DNA of 64,000 nucleotides from F1-80-MAGs062 sp046345315 (GTDB taxonomy: Bacteria > Planctomycetota > Planctomycetia > Planctomycetales > Planctomycetaceae): positions 1 to 64,000 of the forward strand of contig JBKDKA010000068.1 in NCBI GenBank assembly GCA_046345315.1, written 5' to 3'. The notes below the pieces were generated by a model. The model had not been told where the DNA came from. It saw only the letters and a list, made by a program, of their open reading frames with translations, and ran no database searches. Within the stretch, counting starts at the first letter, position 1. The number at the start of each line of letters is the position of its first letter. A program made the position numbers and the translations under genes. Of the stretch, positions 27,018 to 36,058 are shown one piece after another.

Positions 27018-29072
27018 CTATTTCAGATGAATTCGGTTGCCCATTTGATTCAGACGAAAATCATACAGTTGCCGGAGTGCGTCCTTTTGATCGTCGTTCA
27101 GTTCGCTCGCAGACGCTTCGGTCTGAGCAAGGCGTTGTCTCGATAAAAGGTTTCTTCGTTTTTCCCGCCGTTCCAGCAACGGCCGCAGTACCCTCTGCAG
27201 GTGCAGAGGCATCATCCCTTTCTCTTCCGAATCATGAGCCTGCGGACTGGCGCTCATCAAACGGAGGACTCCTTTCTGTTCTGCCGAATCCATCACTGCG
27301 TTCATCAGGCTCACGAGACGTGAATCTGACTCAGCAGCTGCGATCAGTCGACAGAATTCCGGAAGGTCTCCCTCCTCCTTCCGAATATCGATACAGAGCT
27401 CCAGCAGGTGCCGGTTCTCTGTATTCTCAAAATCATCTGTACCGATATGGTGCATGATGGCATCAATTGTTTCCGGACAGGTCAGCAGGATTTCCAGCAC
27501 TTCCCGTTCCGCAAGATCCAGTGCTCTTTCTGTCTGAATCAGTTTCCCGGATTCCGTCTCAGCGTCCCCCGGATTCAGGAATTCCACTGAGTCCGGAAAC
27601 TTAGTTTGCCCGACAGACTGTCCGCCGGACGGAATTGCAGTGTCGCGATACCCTTTATTCCGGTGATATTCGGCATCATCCCGGACTGTCCGCTTCGGCA
27701 GTGCTCGCCCCCGAAGGTTCTGCAGCTGCTTCCGAGCCGTTCGCTCATCGATCTGAATCCGCTGGCAGATATTCTTCAGAATGAGGTCTTCCCGCACCGA
27801 ACCGTCCATGCCGGGCGATGCGATGAGAAAATCCATCATCTGATTGAGTGCCTGCTGGCGGCCATTGATTGTGCCGGTGCCCGTTCGTTTCAGGACGGAC
27901 TGGAATTTATACTCCCATGCTTCGTGAGCTCCCGCAATGAGTCGCTGAAACGCTTCAGCGTTCTGCTTCTCAAGAAAATCCGCCGGATCAAGTCCATCCG
28001 GCAGTGTCAGAATTCGCAGGTCCAGATCCTGAGCCAGAAAACGCTGAATGGAGCGCTCCGCAGCTTTCTGTCCCGCATCATCACCGTCGTAAATCAGAAC
28101 AACTCGTTCAGCAAACCGTTTCATCACACGGACATGATCTTCCGTCATCGCCGTGCCAAGAGTCGCCACGACATTCGTCACGCCCGCCTGATGGCAGGCG
28201 ATACAGTCCATATAACCTTCCACAACGATCGCCGTACCGGACCGACGAACCGATTCACGTGCCTGATCAAACGCGTAAAGCGTCCGACGCTTGTGAAAGA
28301 TTCCGCTCTCCACACTGTTCCAGTACTTCGCCGGACTTTCAATGCCGCTTCCCGGCAGCACTCGTCCTCCAAATGCAACAACACGCTTCTGTTCATCCTG
28401 AATCGGGAAGACCAGACGGCCAACCAGATTGTCATAATACCCCTGTCCCGACGATCGCTCGCCGATCAGGCCCGCCGCAAGCAGTTCCTGCGGCGTATAA
28501 CGACCACGAGCCTGATCCACGAACCAGTTCCAGTCTTCCGGATGGTAGCCCAGCCGAAATGTGGACACAGTTTCTGAATTCAGCTGACGATGACTCACAT
28601 ACTTTCGAGCAATCTCGCCATGAGATTCTGATCTGAGCGCTCGCTGCATGAGCGAGGTTGCCCAGTCCAGAACGGAATACAGGTTCTTCCTCCGCTGCTC
28701 CGATCCGGAACCGGATTCAGAGCCCGTGCGAATTCGTTTCGGTACCTCCAGATTCACTCGACGTGCCAATGACTCCATGGCTTCAGGAAATGACACTCGT
28801 TCCGTTTCCATCACCCAGCGAAAAATGTCTCCGCCGGCTTCACAGACCCAGCAGCGATACGACTGCCGCTCCGGGTAAACGTGCAGCGACGGATTTCGAT
28901 CCGGGTGAAAAGGACACAATCCAACGTAGTCATGTCCGGCTCGCTGAGCTTTCAGTGAGACGGTCTCGGAAACCAGATCGAGGATGCTGACTGCCCCTCG
29001 AAGTGTTTCTCTGAAATCGTCACTGAATCCCTGCGACACAAAAACCTCTCCATTCCACTCAGACAATTTCAA
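27018..29072 (-). CDS. dnaG: DNA primase
   Basis: A 684-residue bacterial primase, which makes RNA primers for DNA replication with the replicative helicase. The N-terminal CHC2 zinc ribbon is CPFH...CWVC (about residues 52-80). The catalytic core has the TOPRIM domain with IVVEGYMDCIACHQ (Glu) and LIYDGDDAGQKAAER (Asp pair). The C-terminal 200 residues form the helicase-binding part and are longer and less conserved, containing Arg-rich linkers. The ATG at 29072 gives an N-terminus about 20 residues longer than typical; a later start is possible. rpoD follows after 21 nt; rpsU, the usual first gene of this operon in proteobacteria, is not present upstream. Confidence 0.97.
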   Translation of the reverse strand: MKLSEWNGEVFVSQGFSDDFRETLRGAVSILDLVSETVSLKAQRAGHDYVGLCPFHPDRNPSLHVYPERQSYRCWVCEAGGDIFRWVMETERVSFPEAMESLARRVNLEVPKRIRTGSESGSGSEQRRKNLYSVLDWATSLMQRALRSESHGEIARKYVSHRQLNSETVSTFRLGYHPEDWNWFVDQARGRYTPQELLAAGLIGERSSGQGYYDNLVGRLVFPIQDEQKRVVAFGGRVLPGSGIESPAKYWNSVESGIFHKRRTLYAFDQARESVRRSGTAIVVEGYMDCIACHQAGVTNVVATLGTAMTEDHVRVMKRFAERVVLIYDGDDAGQKAAERSIQRFLAQDLDLRILTLPDGLDPADFLEKQNAEAFQRLIAGAHEAWEYKFQSVLKRTGTGTINGRQQALNQMMDFLIASPGMDGSVREDLILKNICQRIQIDERTARKQLQNLRGRALPKRTVRDDAEYHRNKGYRDTAIPSGGQSVGQTKFPDSVEFLNPGDAETESGKLIQTERALDLAEREVLEILLTCPETIDAIMHHIGTDDFENTENRHLLELCIDIRKEEGDLPEFCRLIAAAESDSRLVSLMNAVMDSAEQKGVLRLMSASPQAHDSEEKGMMPLHLQRVLRPLLERREKRRNLLSRQRLAQTEASASELNDDQKDALRQLYDFRLNQMGNRIHLK

Positions 29073-29847
29073 TCTTCAAATTCTGAACTGAACCCTGACA
29101 TCATTCGATCAAACGGCAGCGCATTTCAGAGCCACACGTGCCCCGGCATTGCTCCGTCCATGTCGTTACCGCTGGCCACAATCCAGTCGTTCGACAGGTT
29201 CAGTCGGGAATACCTGCTCGAACCCGACGCAGATAGTCGTCCTCGGAGGTTCAATGCAGGATACCGAAATTCTCAGCCGGAAAATTGGCCGGCAGAGCTC
29301 TGCTCACAGGTCGATACCATCTGCAACCCTCAATCGGAAACAGATGGTCACAGTCATGTTCAGACTTCATCGTGAACGGATCTGGTACTCAGCTCCATGC
29401 ACCTTCATGATATTGAAGACGGCTTCGTGACGCCGGAAAGTATTCTTCCTGAACCCTGTGTCGGACGTCGGCCAATTCTACCCGCCTGGCAGGAACGGTC
29501 AAGAAGTTCAACATCAGACCACCCGGGAAACCCGACAGTAAACACATTGATCTGGAAGATCATTAAAACTCCGGGCCAATACCCAGAGTGACCCATTTTA
29601 CCAGTTACCCGTAACCTGTACAGTTCGAGTTGAAATTCCGCTGTGGAGGGACTTCTGACAGAAGATTCTGTGCCCATCGGCTGATGCTTCACTTCGGACG
29701 GGAATTCTGCGGGTGCTTTTATTGACCCGGATCCCGTTCCGGATGTTCGCGTCTTTTCGGATTGCTTCCTGTTCGCTAAAACTCCCGTGAAGATGGGCTT
29801 TTTTAAGGCTGTTTCAGGATTCTCCTCCGTTGTTTCAGGATACCGTG
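29073..29847. other. Intergenic region between divergent dnaG and TPR genes
   Basis: About 775 nt containing the promoters of dnaG (minus) and the TPR gene (plus). A 214-codon minus-strand frame (29405-30049) overlaps the TPR gene's signal-peptide region and shows no family resemblance, so it is not called. No hairpin or repeat stands out. Confidence 0.45.
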
Positions 29848-31053
29848 ATGCTCCCGGGATGCATGCCAGTCTCAGAAATGCTTCGTCAGAATTGTCTGGC
29901 ACTGCTTGCCGGCTGCTGCATTCTGGTGGCTGAGCCATTGTTTGCTCAGCAGCCCCGTGCCCAGCAACCGAGTGCCCAAAGCCAGAAACCCGTGGCTCAG
30001 AAATCACCGGAGAAAGCTCCGGCTGCCCGAGATCCTCGCATCGGCACAAAAGTCCTGATCACGCAGGCCGGTGCTGAACTGAAAACGCCGGATGCGACCG
30101 TCTGGCGAGCTTATCTCGGAGAAGTTTTCACCGTCACACTGACGAATGGAGAATGGCTCTGGATTGACGAGAAGGGCGGCTGGCTCTGGGACAAACAGAC
30201 GATCCCATACTCAACTGCAGTCAACGAAGTCAGCAAACGCATCCAGAAGACTCCGACTGCAGAGAACTTTCACCTTCGGGGAGTTGCTCTGCTGGCGCAC
30301 CGTGAGTATGACCGAGCGATCGCGGATTTCTCAGAAAGCCTGAAGCGGGAACCGAAGAATGCCGGAGCTCTCAACAATCGTGGCCAGTGTCATTATCTGA
30401 AGCAGAACTATTCAGAAGCCATTCGAGATTTTTCCGCCGCTCTGAAACTCGATCCGAAAAACTTCCTGGCTCGAAACAATCGATCTCTCGCGTATATCGC
30501 AGCAAAGGATTACAAAAACGCGATGGCTGATCTTCAGGTCGCACTGCAGCAGGTGCCTGAATATCCGGAGGCGCTGAACAATCGGGGAGTCGTCAATCAG
30601 AAGCTCGGAAAGCTTGATGAATCGATTCGCGATTTCACCGCAGCTCTGAAGATTGATCCGAAGTATACTGACGCACTTGGCAACCGCGCACATACGTATC
30701 GACTGAAGGGTGACTTTTCAAAAGCAGTCGCAGATCTGGAGAAGGCGATTGCTCTTCGCCCAAACACTTACGAAGCCATCAATGATCTGGCATGGCTTTT
30801 GTCGACGGCGAAAGAAGATCAGTTTCGTAATCGTGAACGTGCACTGAAACTGGCACAGCAGGCATGCGAGATCAGCGAGTATAAGCAGTGGAATACTCTG
30901 GATACGCTGGCCGCAGCATATGCAGAAAATGGAAATTTTGATGAGGCTGCCACCTGGGTGAGCAAATCACTGGAGCTCGCGCCAGCTTCAGAGAAACCTC
31001 GCATTGAGACTCACCAGAAGCTGATTGCGGCAAAGCAGCCCTTTCGAGAGTAG
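29848..31053 (+). CDS. Exported tetratricopeptide-repeat protein
   Basis: A 401-residue protein beginning with a signal peptide (MLRQNCLALLAGCCILVAEPLFA, residues 11-33 from the start chosen). A Gln/Pro-rich linker follows, then an SH3-like segment (about residues 60-115; IGTKVLITQAGAEL, GEVFTVTLTNGEWLWI), and five or more TPR units (ALNNRGQCHYLKQNYSEAIRD and similar, about 130-370). TPR arrays are protein-binding scaffolds; no enzyme motif is seen. The ATG at 29848 has AGGA seven bases upstream; ATG 29878 would give a shorter, cleaner signal peptide. It probably acts in the periplasm. It is followed by a GTPase-like gene 150 nt on, without obvious functional link. Confidence 0.88.
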   Translation: MLPGCMPVSEMLRQNCLALLAGCCILVAEPLFAQQPRAQQPSAQSQKPVAQKSPEKAPAARDPRIGTKVLITQAGAELKTPDATVWRAYLGEVFTVTLTNGEWLWIDEKGGWLWDKQTIPYSTAVNEVSKRIQKTPTAENFHLRGVALLAHREYDRAIADFSESLKREPKNAGALNNRGQCHYLKQNYSEAIRDFSAALKLDPKNFLARNNRSLAYIAAKDYKNAMADLQVALQQVPEYPEALNNRGVVNQKLGKLDESIRDFTAALKIDPKYTDALGNRAHTYRLKGDFSKAVADLEKAIALRPNTYEAINDLAWLLSTAKEDQFRNRERALKLAQQACEISEYKQWNTLDTLAAAYAENGNFDEAATWVSKSLELAPASEKPRIETHQKLIAAKQPFRE

Positions 31054-31202
31054 ATCACTTTCAATTCCGGAAGAGCCAACCCTGCAGCTCCGGGACCTTC
31101 AGAAATGTCTTCGTCCATCGGTAACCAGTGTCGGTCTTGAAACGACATGTAGAGTCATTCGATGTGATGCTCTGAGCTGTCACATCAAGAGCCGAGTCTG
31201 GT

Positions 31203-32216
31203 ATGCCAGCGAACCTGCCGCCTCAGTATCAGAAGGCTGAACGTGAGTTTCGTCGAGCTCAGACTTCTGCGGATCAGGAAGCCTGCCTGATCAATCTTCT
31301 GCAGCTTCTTCCGCGTCACAAAGGAACGGAGAAACTGCAGGCGGACCTCCGCACACGACTCAAAGAGGTGCGGATCCGAAAACAGCTTGATGCGGCGTTG
31401 TCGGCGAAAACTCACAGTTTTGCGAGGTTTCCTCGTCAGGGGGCAGCACGCATCGTCATTATCGGACCGCCCAATTCCGGAAAGAGCCGTATCCTTCGTG
31501 AACTCACCCGAGCTACCCCGGAAGTGTCACCGTGGCCGTTTACAACTCGAGATGCATCACCGGGGATGATGATTCGACATCACGTCGCCGTGCAGCTCAT
31601 TGACACTCCACCGATCGCAGCGGATCACCCTGAACCGTGGCTGCTCAATCTGATTCGAACAGCGGACCTTGTACTGCTGGCGGTGAGAGGTTCCGATGAT
31701 GATGCCGTTCCCGAGACCATGCGTGTACTTCAGGAACTCAGTCTGCGAAAAACGACACTCGGCACGGAGAACGGCTTTGATGAATCAGACTTTTCCATCC
31801 TCCATCTGAAATCACGAATCCTTGTGACTGAGTCAAAAGCGGCGGAGTGCGAATTGCGTATTGAGATGCTCGGCGATCTTCTCCGAAACGATCCCGATTC
31901 CTTCGCACTGTGGCCCTCATTGCTTCGAGTCGAACTTGACGACCCGAAGTCGGTCAACGAGCTTGGAGATACACTTTACAGTCTGCTGAACATCATCCGC
32001 GTTTACACTCGCCGACCTGGTTCCCGTGAGACAGACTCAGATCCGGTGACAATTCCAGTGGGTGGTACCGTGGAGGATCTGGCTCTTGAACTTCACGAGG
32101 AACTGTTTGATCGAGTGACGCATGCTCGCGTCTGGAGAGCCGGTGGGCAGGATGGCCAGACCGTCGGACGGACTTTTTCCCTGCAGGATGAAGACATCGT
32201 CGAACTTCACTGCTGA
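31203..32216 (+). CDS. DRG/Obg-like GTPase-fold protein with TGS domain, degenerate G motifs
   Basis: A 337-residue protein built like the DRG branch of Obg GTPases: an N-terminal helical segment (1-80), a P-loop GPPNSGKS (residues 88-95), switch-like PWPFTTRDASPGMM (G2), and a C-terminal TGS domain (about 275-337, beginning PVTIPVGGTVEDLALELHEEL and ending in FSLQDEDIVELH). G3 reads DTPP instead of DTPG. At the expected G4 position the sequence is ILVTESKA instead of NKxD. True family members bind ribosomes or RNA; here the lost G4 makes GTP specificity doubtful. The 3' end overlaps the convergent oxidase gene by 10 nt. Confidence 0.82.
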   Translation: MPANLPPQYQKAEREFRRAQTSADQEACLINLLQLLPRHKGTEKLQADLRTRLKEVRIRKQLDAALSAKTHSFARFPRQGAARIVIIGPPNSGKSRILRELTRATPEVSPWPFTTRDASPGMMIRHHVAVQLIDTPPIAADHPEPWLLNLIRTADLVLLAVRGSDDDAVPETMRVLQELSLRKTTLGTENGFDESDFSILHLKSRILVTESKAAECELRIEMLGDLLRNDPDSFALWPSLLRVELDDPKSVNELGDTLYSLLNIIRVYTRRPGSRETDSDPVTIPVGGTVEDLALELHEELFDRVTHARVWRAGGQDGQTVGRTFSLQDEDIVELHC

Positions 32217-33376
32217 AGAAAACGACGCGCCGACAGGAATTCCACGGGATGCGGCGTCTTGCCGTTCACCACGAGATCTGCCGTCACCTCGCCGATCGCA
32301 CTCGTGAACTTGAATCCGTGCCCCGAAAATCCGGCTGCGACTACGACCGGGCCGGAGGGCAGTCGATCGATCAGAAAGTTTCCATCTGCGGTCATGCTGT
32401 ACATGCAGACGGCTGTTCGCTCCGCCACTGAGCTTGTACCCGGGAGGAACATTTTCGCAAAAGCTGCAACGTCGTCTCCCTCGTGGCTCTGCACAGTCCG
32501 ATTCACCAGCAGCGGGTCCGTGACAAGATCCCCCCCGGTGTGTTCAGCCATCTTCAGTGTTCTGCCGTCGAGCGGCGGAAAGCCGTAGAATGTTTCTCTG
32601 TTCCCCGGCAGTTCCATCATGTAGACAGGCGATATCCCGTGATCTTTCCACAGGCTGCCATCAGTGGGATACCAGAAAAGGATTTTCCGCCGAACCTCGA
32701 TCAGCTTCTGATACTCCGGCATGAGCTGCCCGGTCCAGGCACCACCCGTGACAACAACAGCGCCGGCGGAGTATGTCTGATCCGCCGTTCGAACGGTGAC
32801 GGACGACGTCGTGTGTGAAATGCCAGTGACAACAGTATTCGTAAGCAGCTGGCCTCCCATCGAGAGACTGTCGTGCAGGTGAGCGTCAATACAGCGTTCG
32901 ACTCTCAGATAGCCGGCATCTTTTTCAAAAAGCGCTGTGTAGCCTTCCGGAACACTGAACATCGGGAACCGGCGACGAAGATCGTCTGATGAAAGGTTTT
33001 CCACAGGAAGTCCGTGTGTCTGAGCGGATTCAAGGACGCCGGGGATCATCTCTCCGGTCATTGTTCCGGCAGCGAAGAGCCCGGTTCGAATGAAGAGGGG
33101 ACCGTTCTTTGCAGTGTCTTCCGGGAACGCAGCCGCTGATCGCTCGGAAAGCTCATCCCAGAGCTTGTAGGCACGCTGAAGCAACGGAACGTAATTCGGG
33201 TGTTCAAAATAGGCCTTCCGAATGATGCGAGTGTCACCATGAGAACTGCCGAGATCATGTGGCGGTGTAAATCGATCAATTCCGAGAACCTTCAGGCCGC
33301 GACGTGACAGGTGACTCATGGCCGCGGAGCCGAATCCGCCACATCCGACTACGATCACATCATAAACAGTCTGCAT
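32207..33376 (-). CDS. FAD-dependent oxidase, MSOX/MTOX family (sarcosine or N-methyltryptophan oxidase-like)
   Basis: A 389-residue flavoprotein oxidase. The N-terminal dinucleotide-binding motif is VIVVGCGGFGSAAMSHLSRRG (Gly-x-Gly-x-x-Gly). DRFTPPHDLGSSHGDTRIIRKAYFEHP is the family's hallmark segment contacting FAD. ERTAVCMYSMTADG holds the Cys that forms the covalent 8-alpha-S-cysteinyl FAD link in monomeric sarcosine oxidase. GFSGHGFKFTSAIG near the C-terminus is the second FAD contact. It oxidises a secondary amine such as sarcosine, N-methyl-tryptophan or pipecolate, releasing hydrogen peroxide. ATG 33376 is preferred over 33406 because GGGAG lies nine bases before it. Its stop overlaps the end of the convergent TGS gene. 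Confidence 0.9.
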   Translation of the reverse strand: MQTVYDVIVVGCGGFGSAAMSHLSRRGLKVLGIDRFTPPHDLGSSHGDTRIIRKAYFEHPNYVPLLQRAYKLWDELSERSAAAFPEDTAKNGPLFIRTGLFAAGTMTGEMIPGVLESAQTHGLPVENLSSDDLRRRFPMFSVPEGYTALFEKDAGYLRVERCIDAHLHDSLSMGGQLLTNTVVTGISHTTSSVTVRTADQTYSAGAVVVTGGAWTGQLMPEYQKLIEVRRKILFWYPTDGSLWKDHGISPVYMMELPGNRETFYGFPPLDGRTLKMAEHTGGDLVTDPLLVNRTVQSHEGDDVAAFAKMFLPGTSSVAERTAVCMYSMTADGNFLIDRLPSGPVVVAAGFSGHGFKFTSAIGEVTADLVVNGKTPHPVEFLSARRFLQQ

Positions 33377-33737
33377 GGTGGCTGACTCCCGGTCCGAGGA
33401 CTTCATTCTGAGGAAAACGAATCGTCGCTCTCAGCAGGCTGTCGCGTATCTTAACATCTTCTTGTTTTATTCAGTTACTCTCCCGACTGCCGGGCGATGC
33501 TGACTGCGAAAGCACTCTCGCTCGAATTCTGTGCCTGGCTGACTCATAACGTCAACTCAACGACATCCATACCGCGTCCCATTCCCATCACGGTGAAAGT
33601 CAGCCGTAAATCTGAGAGAATTGCCGGGGTGGGAGACGGGAAATCTCTCCTGCGACTGAATATCATCCACCCCATGCGGCACATCGATCCGAAGCTGATC
33701 TTTCTGAGTTTAAGAACGTGGATGCGGGGAGCCCTGA
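33377..33737. other. Intergenic region between divergent oxidase and MoxR genes
   Basis: About 360 nt with promoters for both directions. The MoxR-like gene's ribosome-binding site GGGGAG is at its right end. No gene or repeat recognised. Confidence 0.45.
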
Positions 33738-34670
33738 GTGAGCCACGAAATCATTGCGAAGGTTCGTCAGAACGTTGAACTGGCGGTGCTCGGCAAGCAG
33801 AAGGCCATCAAGCTCTGCGCTGTTGCCCTGATGGCCGGTGGACACATCCTCCTCGAAGATGCGCCGGGCCTCGGCAAAACATCTCTCGCCAGGGCACTGG
33901 CCCGAACGCTCGGGTGTCGTTTCACAAGGATTCAGTTCACCCCTGACCTGTTGCCGAGCGATATTCTCGGGGCCAACATCTTTCGACCGAACAGCGGTGA
34001 TTTTGAATTCAGAGCGGGTCCGGTCTTCACGAACGTACTGCTTGCCGATGAGATCAATCGAACCACCCCCAGAACTCAGAGCGCACTGCTGGAAGCGATG
34101 AGCGAGCGTCAGGTCTCGATCGAAGGTGTGACTCACAGTCTGGGGACACCGTTTCTCGTCATCGCCACACAGAATCCCTACGAATATGAAGGCACATACC
34201 CGCTGCCGGAGAATCAGCTGGATCGGTTCATGATGTGTCTTGATCTCGGCTATCCCGACAGAGAGACCGAACGGCTCATTCTGCGACAGCATCGCGAGGG
34301 TCAGCCTGTTGAATCCCTGTCACCTGTCATTGATGTGGACCAGCTGGTTCAGATTCAGAAAGATGTCTGCAATGTTCGGGTAGACGACTCAATCTCAGAC
34401 TACATGCTTGAGATTGCCGGACGGACGAGAAGTCACAGTGATCTGGTTCTCGGAGTCAGCACTCGTGGAGCACTCACGCTTTACCGCGCTGCTCAGGCGT
34501 TGGCGCTCACCGAAGGGCGTAACTACGTGATTCCGGATGACGTGAAAGAGATTGCCGTCCCCGTGCTTGCTCATCGTGTTGTCTGTCGGGGAGTCTTCAG
34601 GGAGGGCCACCGGCAGCGAGCCAGCCAGGTGCTTCGCGGACTGCTCGACTCACTTCCCGTTCCGATCTGA
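33738..34670 (+). CDS. MoxR-family AAA+ ATPase
   Basis: A 310-residue AAA+ protein of the MoxR/RavA clade. Walker A is EDAPGLGKTSLARAL (about residues 39-53), Walker B VLLADEINRTTPRTQ, sensor 1 ATQNPYEYEGTYPLPENQLDRF. The lid domain follows with GVSTRGALTLYRAAQALAL. MoxR ATPases work as chaperones that assemble or activate vWA-containing partner complexes, usually encoded next door with DUF58 and vWA genes; here those neighbours are absent and the gene stands alone. The GTG start at 33738 has GGGGAG seven bases upstream. A link with the vWA protein at 14920-16041 is possible but unsupported by position. Confidence 0.93.
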   Translation: MSHEIIAKVRQNVELAVLGKQKAIKLCAVALMAGGHILLEDAPGLGKTSLARALARTLGCRFTRIQFTPDLLPSDILGANIFRPNSGDFEFRAGPVFTNVLLADEINRTTPRTQSALLEAMSERQVSIEGVTHSLGTPFLVIATQNPYEYEGTYPLPENQLDRFMMCLDLGYPDRETERLILRQHREGQPVESLSPVIDVDQLVQIQKDVCNVRVDDSISDYMLEIAGRTRSHSDLVLGVSTRGALTLYRAAQALALTEGRNYVIPDDVKEIAVPVLAHRVVCRGVFREGHRQRASQVLRGLLDSLPVPI

Positions 34671-35035
34671 TCGTCTGGGTGCCGGTTGCCTGTCATCACC
34701 TACACGAAGGTTCAGAAGGCAGATTCACCCTGGGGGCTTTCTGACGATCTTGTTGTGGCTGCCAACGCAGACAGTTATAATCCCGAAGTCAAATCACAGG
34801 AAATTCTTCCGGCAGTGGTGCAGAAAACAGTCCTGCAGTGATGCGAAACAGCAGTGACACGAGACCGTGCAGTCACACGCGACTGAAACATGAGCCACAG
34901 ATCCCGCCTACTGAAATCGCCGGGCCTGTTGATTGATCCTGAAAATTCTGATCGTGAAACAAAAAAATGATTGAGTCGTCGCTGGAAGCTGTATTTCTGA
35001 AACAACTTCTTCAGTGGACCGAGGAGTATAAAACC
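34671..35035. other. Intergenic region, no gene recognised
   Basis: About 365 nt ending with the GAGGAG ribosome-binding site of the next gene. The frame of that gene is open upstream to 34967, but that extension lacks its own ribosome-binding site and would bury the Tat signal. Confidence 0.45.
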
Positions 35036-35944
35036 ATGAATTATTCACTGACACGTCGATCATTCATTGCCACTGCCGCAGCCGCTGCGAGCACTCTGGG
35101 AGTTTCTTCGGTCCGTGCCGCCGGCGCTGAACCTCGTTATCAGATTTCGCTGGCGGAATGGTCGCTCCACAAGACGCTTTTTGCCGGCAAGCTCAACCAC
35201 CTCGACTTCGCACTGACAGCGAAGAAGGAGTTCGGGATTGAAGCGGTCGAGTACGTAAACCAGTTCTTCAAGGACAAGGCAGCCAATCAGGAATATCTGG
35301 CTGAGATGAACAAGCGAGCCGCAGACTCCGGTGTCAAGCAGCTGCTGATCATGATTGACGGCGAGGGTCAGCTTGGGGCTGCTTCCCTGAAGGACCGTCT
35401 TCAGGCGGTCGAGAATCATTACAAATGGGTGGAGGCTGCCAAAACCCTCGGCTGCCATTCAATTCGTGTCAATGCTGCAAGCACTGGCAGTTATGAAGAT
35501 CAGATGCACCGAGCCGCAGACGGATTGCGTGCACTGACTGAATTCGGAGCTCAGCATCAGATCAACGTCATCGTTGAGAATCACGGTGGGCTGTCTTCCA
35601 ATGGAGCCTGGCTTGCGGGCGTGATTCAGAAGGTCGGTCTTCCAACCTGCGGCACACTCCCGGATTTCGGAAACTTCCGACTCAACAAAGATGAAATGTA
35701 CGACCGGTACAAGGGTGTCACGGAACTGATGCCGTTTGCGAAGGCTGTGAGCGCAAAATCTCACGACTTTGATGCCAGCGGCAATGAGATCCACACGGAC
35801 TATCGAAAGATGATGAAAATCGTTCTGGACGCCGGCTATAAAGGCTGGGTCGGGATTGAATACGAAGGCTCAATGCTCGACGAAGCAGCGGGAATCAAAG
35901 CGACGAAGAAACTTCTGGAAACAGTTCGCGCCGAGCTTGGCTGA
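35036..35944 (+). CDS. Tat-exported sugar phosphate isomerase/epimerase-like TIM-barrel protein
   Basis: A 302-residue protein. The start ATG 35036 follows GAGGAG and yields a Tat signal peptide with TRRSFIATAAAAASTLG (twin Arg at residues 7-8). The mature part is an xylose isomerase-like / AP endonuclease 2 TIM barrel: FGIEAVEYVNQFF, the metal-ligand type strand INVIVENHGG, PDFGNFRL, AVSAKSHDFD and WVGIEYEG. The conserved Glu, Asp, His and Glu are consistent with a divalent-metal site. Planctomycetes secrete many such proteins, presumably acting on sugars or inositols in the periplasm; substrate unknown. No adjacent operon partner. Confidence 0.88.
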   Translation: MNYSLTRRSFIATAAAAASTLGVSSVRAAGAEPRYQISLAEWSLHKTLFAGKLNHLDFALTAKKEFGIEAVEYVNQFFKDKAANQEYLAEMNKRAADSGVKQLLIMIDGEGQLGAASLKDRLQAVENHYKWVEAAKTLGCHSIRVNAASTGSYEDQMHRAADGLRALTEFGAQHQINVIVENHGGLSSNGAWLAGVIQKVGLPTCGTLPDFGNFRLNKDEMYDRYKGVTELMPFAKAVSAKSHDFDASGNEIHTDYRKMMKIVLDAGYKGWVGIEYEGSMLDEAAGIKATKKLLETVRAELG

Positions 35945-36058
35945 AGTCTTGTCGCCGGAGGAAAGCTTCTGCGAGATCAGGCAGCGAGAGCTGGAATCTC
36001 GTTGATTTTTCGCGTGAAGGATAACACGTCAACAGAGAACGATTCTCTGTTCGGCGTG

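Noticed and set aside
25848..27146. 432-codon plus-strand frame opposite rpoD
   Set aside because: It is the antisense shadow of a clear primary sigma factor and has no family motif or ribosome-binding site.
27606..28577. 323-codon plus-strand frame opposite dnaG
   Set aside because: Antisense to the TOPRIM-containing primase core; no family resemblance.
29405..30049. 214-codon minus-strand frame between dnaG and the TPR gene
   Set aside because: Overlaps the TPR gene's signal peptide region and has no recognised motif; composition is like other shadow frames.
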